64,000 nt of DNA from Chitinophagales bacterium (GTDB lineage Bacteria > Bacteroidota > Bacteroidia > Chitinophagales > UBA2359). Positions 43,881 to 54,816 of this stretch are shown here, piece after piece. The stretch is from contig JAWKLZ010000001.1 in the NCBI GenBank assembly GCA_041392475.1, positions 1,798,001 to 1,862,000 on the forward strand, in the 5' to 3' direction. The position numbers were made by a program, and so were the translations under genes. The first letter of the stretch is position 1. Each line of letters opens with the position of its first letter. A model generated the notes under the pieces. The model made no database searches. It had not been told where the DNA came from and worked only from the letters and a program-made list of their open reading frames with translations.

Positions 43881-44885
43881 TCAACAACCTTTTCCTTCAA
43901 TCCAATACGTTCCCGCTTCCAACTTTATTTTAACTTGCAGAGAAGTAGCCAATACTTCCATTACTTCCTCCAGTGTAGCGGCTTCAAATTCACTGGTAAA
44001 CAGGCAATTCAATAGCATTTTGTTGCGGGCATCCATGCGGATATTGTAGTGTTTGGACAGCACCCTCATCACCCGACTCAGTGGTGTATCCGTAAAAACC
44101 AATCGTTCTGTCTGCCAAGACCAATCATTTTCATCCTCCACTTTCACTTTATTCAAAACTTTAGTTTCCACATCAAATACTCCTTTTTCACCCGCCTCCA
44201 ATGTAACCGATTGTGCATTATCGGCTCTTGAAGCCAAACTGACCTTACCCGTTCTAACTGTCACTTCTACATTTTCTTCCGTTGTGCGAAGATTGAAGGA
44301 AGTTCCCAACACTCGGGTTTCTGTGTTTTTATTGAGGATGACGAAAGGGCGGTTTTCATCTCTCGCCACTTCAAAAAAAGCTTCTCCCACCAGTCGAACC
44401 TTGCGCTCTGTACTGTCAAATTTTTCGGGAAAAGTCAAAACAGTGTATTCATTCATCCAAACTTTCGATCCATCCTCCAATTTCACCTCTCTTTGCATAT
44501 TGCGAAGGGTTTCAATTTGTACAGATTCAACGATGGCTCCTGAAGGTTGAATAACTTGTTTGGCCAACCATACGCCACCTATCATGAGTAAAAATACGGC
44601 TGCAATCCTCAGAAAATCTTTGAACAAAGGTCGTTTTGACGTTTGCAGTTCTCTAATGACAGGCTCAGCTCCAATTGTTGCTTGAAAATCTTCCCATTCC
44701 GCTTCTGTATCAAAATCAACTTCTTTGTGAATCCCTTCAGTCAACTGCCATAGTTTTTGAGTCGCTTCAAATTCTTTTTGATTCGCCTCCGATTCTTCTC
44801 GCCATATATGCAACTGTAGTTCTTCTTCTTTAGAAGCTGTTCTGCTCAGATGGCGAATGATGATATGCTCGATAGATGTGTCCAT
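43881..44885 (-). CDS. fecR: FecR-family anti-sigma factor
   Basis: The protein has 334 residues from the ATG at 44885. An in-frame codon at 44924 would add 13 residues that look non-coding. The cytosolic N-terminus (IIRHLSRTASKEEELQLHIW) binds a sigma factor. One membrane helix lies near 94-111 (RIAAVFLLMIGGVWLA). The periplasmic FecR domain follows (REVKLEDGSKVWMNEYT, ARDENRPFVILN), with a C-terminal DUF4974-like segment that contacts the STN domain of the receptor. The ECF sigma gene that normally precedes fecR is absent. The next gene upstream is divergent, so the sigma partner must be encoded elsewhere. Confidence 0.9.
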   Translation of the reverse strand: MDTSIEHIIIRHLSRTASKEEELQLHIWREESEANQKEFEATQKLWQLTEGIHKEVDFDTEAEWEDFQATIGAEPVIRELQTSKRPLFKDFLRIAAVFLLMIGGVWLAKQVIQPSGAIVESVQIETLRNMQREVKLEDGSKVWMNEYTVLTFPEKFDSTERKVRLVGEAFFEVARDENRPFVILNKNTETRVLGTSFNLRTTEENVEVTVRTGKVSLASRADNAQSVTLEAGEKGVFDVETKVLNKVKVEDENDWSWQTERLVFTDTPLSRVMRVLSKHYNIRMDARNKMLLNCLFTSEFEAATLEEVMEVLATSLQVKIKLEAGTYWIEGKGC

Positions 44886-45117
44886 TGATTGATTGAAATG
44901 TCGTGCTTTTATAAATAGTGACAAGGTAAGAAAGAGTTACCACTATTGAAGGGAGATTTTTTTTGAAAAAAAAGTAAATCTTTAATTCTTTGAAAAATAT
45001 ATCATCCATCTACATCTACCATTAGCTACCCTATTAAACTACCTATCGTAAATCTAAAATGTTATTTGATAATATTTGTTAATTTTACCTCTTCAAAAAA
45101 ACGCATACGCTACTACC

Positions 45118-48100
45118 ATGAAACGACAAAAAACCATCGTAACACTTGCGAACACAGTCAGTTTGTATTTTTTACTACTTATTGTATCTATTACCACTTC
45201 ACTCCAAGCCCAAACCAATCTTGTACCCAATCCCAGTTTTGAAGACACCCTTTCCTGTCCATCAGGTTTGGGATTTCTGAGCAATACAGCTTTAGAATGG
45301 GAAGAGGTAGGAATTCCCAACCATTTTCATACTTGTGTAGAAGATGGCGGCGGGGCAGATGTGCCTGACAATGTATTTGGTGTGCAAAATCCTTTTTCTG
45401 GAGTAGCTTATGCAGGATTTACCGCCTATACCACAGGCACGCCTTCACAACGGGATTACATCACCATTCAGTTGAGCGAGGCATTGCAGCCTGATACCGA
45501 ATATTGTGTGGAGTTTTATGTGAGTTTGGCAGACCTTAGTTATTTTGCAGTAGAAAACATTGGCGCATATTTCTCAGAAAATGCTGTTCCCAACAACAAC
45601 GGGCTGCCTTTGGGCTTCGTTCCGCAAGTTGAAAACCGAGAAGGTGTATTAAAAAATAAAAACGAATGGCAGCGCATCAGCGGTACTTTCACTGCCCAAT
45701 CTCCCCTTCAATGGCTTACAATAGGCAACTTTTACAACAACGCCAATACCAATGCTGAAAACTTGGCAGTCGGTGGCGAAACGGGGTTTACAGAGTTGGG
45801 ATATTATTACATAGATAGCATTTCGGTAGTTGCTTTGGAAACTGTAAGTGTAGTAATGCAAGACATGAATATTTTGGCACAGCCCGAAACGGCTGTATTG
45901 TGCGAAGGAGATGTTCAAACATTGACTGCAACAGGAGCAGAGAGCTATGAATGGTTTAGTTTGAACGACCCTTTTACAGTCTTGAGTGATGCCGATACCT
46001 TGGCTTTTGCTACAATGACTACCCAAAGTTTCATTTTGCAGACAACTGACTTCAATTGTGTGCGGGAATACATTTTTACTATTGAAGTAAGACCAATGCC
46101 ACAAGTTGAAATAGGATTTGAAGCCACTTGTGAAGGTTACAATCTGCAATTTACGGAGTTGGGAACTGGCATTGTAGAAGCGGCAACGTATCAATGGGAT
46201 TTTTATCAAAACGGCAATATCGTAGCTACGGATAGTACAAGAGGGGGGGCAGAGGTTTTCAATATACTGATTGACAGTGTGATACTGATAGTTAATAATT
46301 TAGAGAATTGCAGCGCAAGCGATACACTCTTGGTAGATTTGCAGCAAAATTGTCAACCTTGTATGGATGGTTTTCGCAATTTAGCCGCCAATCCCTCTAT
46401 AGAATACTACCACGATTGCCCCAATGATTTGGGAGAAATTGGGGGGGCAAGCCAATGGAAAGCACCGACCAACGGAAGCACCGATTACCTCCACACTTGC
46501 GCCAATACTGTGCCTTCAAATCTATACGGCAATCAAATGCCTTCGGATGGAGAGGGATATTTAGGCTTTTTTGGCTATGCAGCAAACGATTATCGGGAGT
46601 ATGCAAGTGTGCCGATTTTGCAACCCTTGGAAGTCGGTAAAAACTATTGTGTGCGTTTTGATGTGAGTTTAGCAGACAGTTCGGGTAAGGCAATCAGCAA
46701 TTTAGGAGCACATTTATCGGCAAATCCTATTGCAGTCAATACACAAGCACCGCTATTTGGTTTTCCACCCCAAATCGCTAACAATTCAGGAAATACAATT
46801 GCAGACAAAAACAATTGGACAACAATATCAGGCATTTACAAAGCCACCAATGCTACAAACTGGCTCACAATTGGAAACTTCAAAGATAATAGCAATAGCG
46901 AGGTATTAGACTTGGATAGCACCTTTTTGTTCGATAACTCGGCATACTATTATCTTGACAATGTATCGGTTATAGAAATGCCTGCATTGGCAGTCCTAAA
47001 CGGAAATGGTCAGCCTTTTACCACACCAACCGTTTGTGTTGGTGAAAAAATACCAGTTCAAGCCGTAGGAAATTACTGCAATTTCAAATGGATAAATGCA
47101 AACAAACCAAACGAAATATTGAGTTCTCAAGCCAATGCCTCGTTGAAGAGTACACAAAAAGGGTTGCAAAAATTTGTAGTCTTGGCAGATTTTGGAGGAT
47201 GTATATTGACAGACACCATCAGTATTGACTTTGAGCCATTTCCACAAGTAAGTTTTGATTTGACCCCCAATTGTGCGGGAGCTGTTAGTATTTTGGTAGA
47301 TACTTCAACTGGGGTGGAAGAAGGAGCTTTGTACAACTGGAATTTTGGAGATGGCAATGGTATACAAGGGCTTACCAATGTTACCAATTTGTATGAACAG
47401 CCTGGTACTTATACAGTTCAATTGACGATTACCAACCCAACAGGGTGTACGGCTTCGGCAGCTCAGATATTGATCATTGAAGATATATGTGATCCCTGCA
47501 ATGCCGAAAACAATTTTGTATCCAATTCCAGTTTTGAAGAAGGGATTTGTCCCGATTTTACAGGCCAAATAGACCGTGCAGCTTTTTGGATCAGTCCAGA
47601 ATTAGAAGACAGAGCGAGTTTGTTTGACGACTGCAATCCCGATAATATAGTGGGCGTTCCTGAAAATAGATTTGGTACACAAGAACCCCGCACCGATATT
47701 TCGTATGCTGGTATCAAGGCGTATAGTATAACCCCTTCTGAGCAACAATTCATTACGAACCAGTTGGGCAGTAATTTAGAAATTGGCTCGACTTATTGTG
47801 TGAGTATGTTTGTGAGTTTGGCAGATACGAGTGATTTCGCCATCAGTTCCTTAGGTTTCTATTTTACAGTGGTCAATCCAACTGGAACTAATTTGGTGAA
47901 CGTCACGCCACAAGTGGTCAATAGAATAGACCGCATCATTGCAGATACGCTCAATTGGGTAGAGATATCGGGAACGTTTACGGTAGATCAAAATTACCGC
48001 TTTTTGACGATTGGCAACTTCAAAAATGTGTTGAATACCCAAGAAGTTCAATCTATCGGGGACTTCAATCCAACGGGTTTTGCCTACTACTACATTGATG

Positions 48101-51100
48101 ATGTGTCGGTAGTACCGATGGAAATCAGTACAGTAGAAGATATGGAAATCTGCAAGGGTGAAACCGTTACTCTGACTGGAAGCAGCAATACTTGCGAAAT
48201 GTATTGGGTCAATGCCAACAAGCCGCTGAATGTGATTGCAGCAGGTGATGAACTAACCGTTAGCCCTTCGAGCAATTCTACTTATATTTTTGTAGGTCAA
48301 AATGGTAATTGCAGAGTGACAGACTCTGTGAATGTTGTTGTAAAACCTTTGCCCCAAATTGATACGATTAGCGTAAATCCGAATATTTGTAAGGGAGGAA
48401 ACACACAACTGTTGGTGGAATTGTCAGCAGCGGGAGATTATGTGATTCAATGGTCGCCTTCTGGATTGTTGGTCAATTCCAATACACCCAATCCGATTAC
48501 TTTGACCGATACGACCACTACTTTTTATGTGAACATTACAGATACTGCGACGAGTTGCAGCATCACGGATTCGGTGAAATTGAAGGTAAATCCACTGCCC
48601 ATTGCCACAATAGATGTGGACAGTTTGTTTATTTGTGCAGGTGATTCGATGCGGGTTAGTGCTTCGGGAGGTGATGTATTTGCATGGGAACCAGCCGAAG
48701 CGGTTTCGGATGCTACGATTGCTGACCCTTATGTATATAGCCCCAATACAACGCTTAACCTGTCGGTGACAGTCAGTAATTCTCAAACAAGTTGTAGTAG
48801 TACGGAGAGCCTTATCGTAGCAGCAGGGAAAACATACATCCAAGATACGACCAACATTGTGATTTGTGAAGGAGATGACTTTTTCGTCAATGACATCATT
48901 TTGGGAACATTGGGAGCACCTTTTGATGCCGTTGCATACCGTTGGGAACCTTCACTCAATTTATCCTCCGATTCTACCCGTAATACCATTATTTCCACAC
49001 CTTTTGACCTCATTTACACCCTGTTTTTTACAGACAAAAACGGCTGTGAAGGCAATGTATCTATTGAAGTAGATGTGAACCAAGTACCCAATGCTGGTCC
49101 AGATGTATCTATTTGCGAAGGTGGTTCGGTACAATTGAATGTATCAACGGGTGCAGTTGCCTACCAATGGCTACCATTAGAAGGACTAAACAATAATACA
49201 ATCCGTAATCCAATCGCTTCTCCATCGATAACAACAACTTACGTAGTCATTGCAACCTACATTAATCAAACAGGGCAGTGTACAACAAATGATGAAATCA
49301 CTGTTTTTGTGAACGAAAGAGGCCCCAGCGGAGTTAGTGATGACGAAACAATTTGTCGGGGGGATTCGATCCAAATCAATGCTTTTGGAGGAAATATTTT
49401 TGAGTGGTTCCCTACCGAAACTTTGTCGGATTCTACGATTGCTACCCCAACTGCTTTTCCTGATGAAACTACAACTTACACCGTCCGAATCTTCAATGCC
49501 TCTACTCAATGTGAATCCATTGAAGATGTGACAATTACAGTCAAAGACGAAGCTCAGCCAACCATTTTGAGTCCCGATGCAAGGATTGTATGCGCTCAAC
49601 CACTAACGCCTGTGCAGATTTGTCTGGATTTGGACTATGATGGTTGTGAAGCACTCAATTTCAATGTTTTGACACAACTAAGCAGTAATATAGTACAGTT
49701 GGATGGAAATTGTTTTACTTACGAATCTGCTTTTGCAGTAGCTCGTACTGATACCATTGAAATTCAAGTATGTACCGAAAATAGTCTGCAATGTGATACC
49801 ACAACTGCAATACTTATTCACTGCGATAATGCCCCCAAATGGCCTGTTGATTTTATTCAGCGAAATACTTGCAGTGAAGGATTGTATAAGGTGCAATTGC
49901 CGCAACCCACAGATGCCGATGGAGCAGAAGATTCGTTGACCATTTCTATCAGCACACCACCTACAAATGGTACGGTAACACTTGATGGTTTTGTGCTGAA
50001 TTATGTATCCAATGTAGGGTTTTCGGGTACAGAAAATATTGTAGTGACGGTTTGTGACCAATTATATCCTTTCAATGATTGTGCAAATTTGACGGTACGA
50101 TTGAATGTTACCCCCAATAGTGCACCCGTTGCGGTTGACTTAAATATGATCATTCCTTATGAAACACAGGATATTATCTGCATTGAAGTGCAAGACGCTG
50201 ACAACGACCCCATAACCATCACTGTCTTAGAATCACCTGCAAATGGCACTTTAGAGGCTGCAACTTTGAACTGTGCATTTTATACCCCAAATGATAATTT
50301 TTATGGTCAAGATACAATGGTTTTTGTAGCGTGTGATGCCTGCAATGCCTGTGATACAGCAGTTGTAACGATCACCGTTCCAGCTCCATTCGACCCTCCA
50401 ATTGTTGCAGATACCACCGTAACGACGAATTATGATGCACCGATAAGTGTTTGTTTGAACATTGAAGAACCCAATGGAGAATCTTTTGATTTGAGTCTAT
50501 TGAGTGCACCCATAAATGGAAATATCGAAATTCAAAACGATAGCTGCCTGTTCTATACACCGACATCTGAGTTTGCCTATGTTGAAAATATCGACATTGC
50601 AGTGTGTGATGTTTTGAACAATTGTACCAATATTACGCTCACCATCAATGTATTAGAGCCAATCAATTTGCCGCCAACGGTCGACGATGTGACAGCTTCA
50701 ACGATTAGCAATTCGGCGGTTACATTTTGTTTTGACCCTGATGATCCCGAAAACGATGAATTAGAGGCAACTATCATCACCACCCCACTAAACGGTGATG
50801 CCTTGATCGTCAGCGATACTTGTGTGATTTATGTATCGAATCCAAACTTTTTTGGTGTGGACAGTTTGCAGGTACAGTTTTGCGACCCCAAAGGAAATTG
50901 TGTAACGGCATGGGGTGTGATTTCGGTTTCGCCGAGCCAAGATTTACCCCCTGTGGTAAGTGACACAACGGTCACTATTTTTTCTATGACTTCCACAATC
51001 GTCTGTTTGGATATTGAAGAACTAAATGGTGATGATTATTCGATTGCTTTTGTAGGAATATTAGATTCCCCTAATGTATTAGATAAAAATTGTTTTGAAT

Positions 51101-52884
51101 ATACCTCTCCGCCTGGTTTTTTTGGAGAGATTGACTTTTCCGCCGAAGTCTGTGATGAAAACAACAATTGCACCACGATTACAGTGACTTATATCGTGGT
51201 ACCTGCTGGAAATATTGCGCCCAATGTAACACCCATTGCGCCTATTAGGTTGAATTTGAGTGAAACATCGGAGGTTTGTATTGAAGCAACAGATGTGAAT
51301 GGCGACGATTTGACCTATCAATTGGCTGCTATTAACCCAAATTTGGGGGCAGTGAATGTCAATGACAACTGTGTTACATTTTTTGCACCCAATGTTGGAA
51401 GTGGAACAGTCAGCGTGACAGTAAATGTATGCGACGACCAAAATCCACAACTTTGTACTCCCATTGTGATTCAGTTTCAAATCAATACAGCTCCAAATGT
51501 AGTACCCGAACAGACCAATGTGGAAGTGGCGCAGGGAGCGACTGCAACGACTTGCCTGACGATTACAGAACCAGAAGGAGATGTCACAACCATTAACGTT
51601 ATTGGAGGAGCAAACAATGGTACAGCAAGCATTTCAGGCAATTGTGTCATTTATTCGCCCACAGGAAATTTTGTAGGTTCGGACAATGTGGTGCTTCAAA
51701 TTTGTGATATTTTGGGAGCATGTACGACTGTAACTATTAACTATGTGGTAACGGATGTTTTGTCTGCCAACAATGACAGCTTCAATGTGGAAGACAACAA
51801 TCAATTGACTGCCAATTTCATTCAAAATGATGTTTTTACGAACATAAATAATTTGACCATCAACATTGTTTCACCACCTTCAAATGGCAGCGTAGTAGTA
51901 AATGCCAACAAAACGTTTACCTATACACCCAATACTAATTTTGTAGGAAACGAAAGTTTTGTGTATGAAATTTGTCTTCCAATTGTTGGTTGCGAACAGG
52001 CTACAGTGAGCATTGAAGTTGAAAATCTTTTGGAAGCCATCAACGATTTTGCAAGTGTGGTGCAAACCTCTCCTCCTCCATCTCTAGATATTTCAATCTT
52101 AGGCAATGATGCTTTTCCGAATGTGGATGCATTAGACGTATCTATTGTAGATGGGGTATCCAATGGGGCATTGATTTTGAATCAAACTACCTATGTTGTC
52201 ACCTATTTCCCAAATGTCAATTTCATTGGAAGGGATACATTTGAATATTCGATTTTTTATCCAGAAAGAGGTTTAGATAAGGCTATTGTTGTGATTGAAG
52301 TAACAAAAGCTTTGATTCCTCCAACAGCTGCAAACGACAATTCGGAAACTTTTGAAGGTGAATCTGTTGTAGTGTCCGTTTTATCCAACGATACGGGAGA
52401 TGGTTTGTTTTTGAGTAGAATTGTGAATCTACCTATCAATGGAAATGCAGTTATCAATACAAATGGTACGATTACCTACACACCCAATGCAGGATTTCTG
52501 GGAATCGAAAGTTTTACCTATGAGGTCTGCAATGCGGACGATTTGTGTGTGACAGCTACGGTGACAATCGAAGTGAAGCAGAGAGATGTGGTGGTGGTCT
52601 GCGAAATAAAGGTGTATGCGGCAATGACTCCTAATGGAGATGGTAAGAATGAACGGTTTGCAATAGCTGGACTGGACTGCGATGGCAATGACCAAAACGA
52701 ATTGGTGGTTTTCAACCGTTGGGGGGATGAAGTTTTTCGTGCTGAAAATTATGGCCCAAACAATTTTTGGGATGGTCGCTATGAAGGTGCTGGCGAATCA
52801 GTGCCTGATGGTACGTACTTTTATGTATTGACGATTGTGGGGAAAGATGTGGTGCAAAAGGGGTTTTTGGAGGTGCAGAAGTAG
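45118..52884 (+). CDS. Giant T9SS-secreted surface protein (gliding-motility-associated C-terminal domain)
   Basis: The protein has 2588 residues from the ATG at 45118, which begins a proper signal peptide (MKRQKTIVTLANTVSLYF). The TTG 42 nt upstream is not needed. Three ~220-residue lectin/CBM-like repeats (NLVPNPSFEDT, YCVEFYVSLAD, YYIDSISVV) alternate with PKD-like domains in the first third. A long series of Ig- and cadherin-like ~90-residue repeats follows, with FxGxDxxxxxVCD patterns. The end is a type B T9SS sorting domain (AAMTPNGDGKNERF, VFNRWGDEVF, DGTYFYVLTI). It is exported and attached to the surface or released. Adhesion is the likely role. It is monocistronic. Confidence 0.9.
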   Translation: MKRQKTIVTLANTVSLYFLLLIVSITTSLQAQTNLVPNPSFEDTLSCPSGLGFLSNTALEWEEVGIPNHFHTCVEDGGGADVPDNVFGVQNPFSGVAYAGFTAYTTGTPSQRDYITIQLSEALQPDTEYCVEFYVSLADLSYFAVENIGAYFSENAVPNNNGLPLGFVPQVENREGVLKNKNEWQRISGTFTAQSPLQWLTIGNFYNNANTNAENLAVGGETGFTELGYYYIDSISVVALETVSVVMQDMNILAQPETAVLCEGDVQTLTATGAESYEWFSLNDPFTVLSDADTLAFATMTTQSFILQTTDFNCVREYIFTIEVRPMPQVEIGFEATCEGYNLQFTELGTGIVEAATYQWDFYQNGNIVATDSTRGGAEVFNILIDSVILIVNNLENCSASDTLLVDLQQNCQPCMDGFRNLAANPSIEYYHDCPNDLGEIGGASQWKAPTNGSTDYLHTCANTVPSNLYGNQMPSDGEGYLGFFGYAANDYREYASVPILQPLEVGKNYCVRFDVSLADSSGKAISNLGAHLSANPIAVNTQAPLFGFPPQIANNSGNTIADKNNWTTISGIYKATNATNWLTIGNFKDNSNSEVLDLDSTFLFDNSAYYYLDNVSVIEMPALAVLNGNGQPFTTPTVCVGEKIPVQAVGNYCNFKWINANKPNEILSSQANASLKSTQKGLQKFVVLADFGGCILTDTISIDFEPFPQVSFDLTPNCAGAVSILVDTSTGVEEGALYNWNFGDGNGIQGLTNVTNLYEQPGTYTVQLTITNPTGCTASAAQILIIEDICDPCNAENNFVSNSSFEEGICPDFTGQIDRAAFWISPELEDRASLFDDCNPDNIVGVPENRFGTQEPRTDISYAGIKAYSITPSEQQFITNQLGSNLEIGSTYCVSMFVSLADTSDFAISSLGFYFTVVNPTGTNLVNVTPQVVNRIDRIIADTLNWVEISGTFTVDQNYRFLTIGNFKNVLNTQEVQSIGDFNPTGFAYYYIDDVSVVPMEISTVEDMEICKGETVTLTGSSNTCEMYWVNANKPLNVIAAGDELTVSPSSNSTYIFVGQNGNCRVTDSVNVVVKPLPQIDTISVNPNICKGGNTQLLVELSAAGDYVIQWSPSGLLVNSNTPNPITLTDTTTTFYVNITDTATSCSITDSVKLKVNPLPIATIDVDSLFICAGDSMRVSASGGDVFAWEPAEAVSDATIADPYVYSPNTTLNLSVTVSNSQTSCSSTESLIVAAGKTYIQDTTNIVICEGDDFFVNDIILGTLGAPFDAVAYRWEPSLNLSSDSTRNTIISTPFDLIYTLFFTDKNGCEGNVSIEVDVNQVPNAGPDVSICEGGSVQLNVSTGAVAYQWLPLEGLNNNTIRNPIASPSITTTYVVIATYINQTGQCTTNDEITVFVNERGPSGVSDDETICRGDSIQINAFGGNIFEWFPTETLSDSTIATPTAFPDETTTYTVRIFNASTQCESIEDVTITVKDEAQPTILSPDARIVCAQPLTPVQICLDLDYDGCEALNFNVLTQLSSNIVQLDGNCFTYESAFAVARTDTIEIQVCTENSLQCDTTTAILIHCDNAPKWPVDFIQRNTCSEGLYKVQLPQPTDADGAEDSLTISISTPPTNGTVTLDGFVLNYVSNVGFSGTENIVVTVCDQLYPFNDCANLTVRLNVTPNSAPVAVDLNMIIPYETQDIICIEVQDADNDPITITVLESPANGTLEAATLNCAFYTPNDNFYGQDTMVFVACDACNACDTAVVTITVPAPFDPPIVADTTVTTNYDAPISVCLNIEEPNGESFDLSLLSAPINGNIEIQNDSCLFYTPTSEFAYVENIDIAVCDVLNNCTNITLTINVLEPINLPPTVDDVTASTISNSAVTFCFDPDDPENDELEATIITTPLNGDALIVSDTCVIYVSNPNFFGVDSLQVQFCDPKGNCVTAWGVISVSPSQDLPPVVSDTTVTIFSMTSTIVCLDIEELNGDDYSIAFVGILDSPNVLDKNCFEYTSPPGFFGEIDFSAEVCDENNNCTTITVTYIVVPAGNIAPNVTPIAPIRLNLSETSEVCIEATDVNGDDLTYQLAAINPNLGAVNVNDNCVTFFAPNVGSGTVSVTVNVCDDQNPQLCTPIVIQFQINTAPNVVPEQTNVEVAQGATATTCLTITEPEGDVTTINVIGGANNGTASISGNCVIYSPTGNFVGSDNVVLQICDILGACTTVTINYVVTDVLSANNDSFNVEDNNQLTANFIQNDVFTNINNLTINIVSPPSNGSVVVNANKTFTYTPNTNFVGNESFVYEICLPIVGCEQATVSIEVENLLEAINDFASVVQTSPPPSLDISILGNDAFPNVDALDVSIVDGVSNGALILNQTTYVVTYFPNVNFIGRDTFEYSIFYPERGLDKAIVVIEVTKALIPPTAANDNSETFEGESVVVSVLSNDTGDGLFLSRIVNLPINGNAVINTNGTITYTPNAGFLGIESFTYEVCNADDLCVTATVTIEVKQRDVVVVCEIKVYAAMTPNGDGKNERFAIAGLDCDGNDQNELVVFNRWGDEVFRAENYGPNNFWDGRYEGAGESVPDGTYFYVLTIVGKDVVQKGFLEVQK

Positions 52885-52935
52885 ATAATGAAAATCAAAT
52901 TCATCGGATGAAGACTCAAACAAAGTATAAAATCA

Positions 52936-54810
52936 TTAAATAATTATTTTGTATTTTTTCATTAAAAAATTATTGATAGAACTTTCTTTCTTCAACCTCA
53001 TAAATTGGGTTCTTTCCTGTGTAGTAAAATCAGGAATGCCAAAATTCTTAATATAATTTTTAGCTAAGGAGAAATACCCTCCTGTATATGGCTTGCTTTT
53101 ATGTTTAACATAATACCAAAACACATTAGATAATAGAATCTTTTTTATGAACAGCAAATCTTTTTCATTATCAGAAATAATTGCATACCCATTATAAAAA
53201 AGTAAGTTTTCTTCACTAGAATAAACAAAATAAGGTCTATTAGACATGTATGGTAGGAAAAGCTTTTGCCCCTGTATATTTAAAGCTTGAGTACGGCCAA
53301 AAGCAAACCAATTTTCATACTTTTTCTTGCCTTTATCTCTTTTTGATAATTCATTTTTATGTTCTGTTAAGTAATTATATGCATGAGGATATTTTTTTGT
53401 AAATTCACTCTCTGTAATTACTATATTTTTTTTTGTTTTATTACCAAATATATCAGCTTCTGATATTTCCTTATAAGGGAAAATGATTTTTTCTTTTAGT
53501 ATTTCTATTTCATTTTCTTTTTTTAATACATTAGGTTTTATCACATTTCTGCAAATGCTTTTTTCTATTTTATATGATTTTCCATTTCGTGTTAAAAAGA
53601 AAAATCTTGGTATCTCCTTAATTGGTTTAAATATATAAATCTCATTTCTAAGCGTTGCTAATCCATTTCTAATAGCATATTTATCACCTAATTTTTCTCC
53701 AATATTTTCTATTTTGGACATGTTAGACTTCACGCTATAATTATCTAATAACCATCCTTCTTCATTATCAAGTGATTCATAATTAATATTAATAAAGTCA
53801 GTTTCTTGTAATAAATGAATAGAAGAGCTAGGGCATTTAGAATACTTCATATTCCCTTTTCGCTTATTAATCAGACAAATACAAGTATATGTATTTTTAC
53901 CTTTAAAAACTTGTTCTGCTCCAAAATCAATTAGGGTAATATCTTGCCCATTTAGATAACACCTTAATTTACGTCCATTTAAACTTCTGTAAAAATTATT
54001 TACTGTAATATATCCTAAAAATCCCTTTGGTTTTAACCATTTTAGCCCTATCTGAAAAAAAGGTATGTACAAATCTGCTTTACCTATTGATGCTACAGAC
54101 CAACTTTTCAATAATTTTTTCGAAATTTCATCAATATGATTTGCTCCTACATAGGGTGGATTTCCAACAATAATATCAAATCCATTATTATTTCTTATAT
54201 CTTCAACTTCTTCAAACCAATTAAATTCTAATGAATTTTTTACAAATAGATTAAATTTAAAGGATGGAATATCTTCTCCTTTGCTAAGTGCTAAAATAGA
54301 TAATAGTATTTTGGTCCTTATTATGCTATAATTTGTGATGTCAACACCGTAAATATTTTCTTTAAAAATTTCATAAAAAGTTTTTCCATATTTTGTTTTT
54401 AGTTTTTTTGCAAAATCAAACAAAAAACCACCACAACCACATGAAATATCACTGATTTTAGACTTGATATCTAACTTATTATAACAGGATTTAACTATAA
54501 ATTCACGAATGTATGGAGGGGTATAAACTGCTCCGTTAACTATTTTATCTGATGGAGATATGACAAATTCAAAAATTTCAATTAATCTTTCGAAGGTAAA
54601 TAATATGTCATATTCCTGGAATAGTGCTTGAAAATTTAGGAAATAAGCATACTCTTCTTGGCTTTCTTTATTTATAGTCAAGGATTTTAGAAGTAAGTTA
54701 TTAGCAACATTTAAGTTGTTCAATGATAGAAAAGTTGAAACTATTAACCTATTTATTTTGGTAGGTTCTGTAGAATACTTCCTCAAAAAGCTATAAATTT
54801 TGCTCGTCAT
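52936..54810 (-). CDS. Eco57I-like N6-adenine DNA methyltransferase with target-recognition domain
   Basis: The protein has 624 residues. Motif X-like GAVYTPPYIREFIV (93-106) and the SAM-binding motif I DISCGCGGFLF (121-131) come first, then the catalytic NPPY (217-220). The order X-I-IV is that of gamma-class, TaqI/Eco57I-type enzymes. A C-terminal target-recognition region ends with NVFWYYVKHKSKPYTGGYFSLAKN (quoted in parts: NVFWYYVKHKSK, YTGGYFSLAKN). No nuclease motif is seen in the protein, unlike true type IIG enzymes. It is the last gene of the kinase operon, 6 nt after the preceding gene. It may mark self DNA or act as a methyl-based sensor/effector for that operon. Confidence 0.82.
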   Translation of the reverse strand: MTSKIYSFLRKYSTEPTKINRLIVSTFLSLNNLNVANNLLLKSLTINKESQEEYAYFLNFQALFQEYDILFTFERLIEIFEFVISPSDKIVNGAVYTPPYIREFIVKSCYNKLDIKSKISDISCGCGGFLFDFAKKLKTKYGKTFYEIFKENIYGVDITNYSIIRTKILLSILALSKGEDIPSFKFNLFVKNSLEFNWFEEVEDIRNNNGFDIIVGNPPYVGANHIDEISKKLLKSWSVASIGKADLYIPFFQIGLKWLKPKGFLGYITVNNFYRSLNGRKLRCYLNGQDITLIDFGAEQVFKGKNTYTCICLINKRKGNMKYSKCPSSSIHLLQETDFININYESLDNEEGWLLDNYSVKSNMSKIENIGEKLGDKYAIRNGLATLRNEIYIFKPIKEIPRFFFLTRNGKSYKIEKSICRNVIKPNVLKKENEIEILKEKIIFPYKEISEADIFGNKTKKNIVITESEFTKKYPHAYNYLTEHKNELSKRDKGKKKYENWFAFGRTQALNIQGQKLFLPYMSNRPYFVYSSEENLLFYNGYAIISDNEKDLLFIKKILLSNVFWYYVKHKSKPYTGGYFSLAKNYIKNFGIPDFTTQERTQFMRLKKESSINNFLMKKYKIII

Positions 54811-54816
54811 TAATTT

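Noticed and set aside
52936..54810. Complete type IIG restriction-modification enzyme
   Set aside because: The methyltransferase and target-recognition parts are present, but I see no PD-(D/E)XK nuclease domain in its 624 residues.
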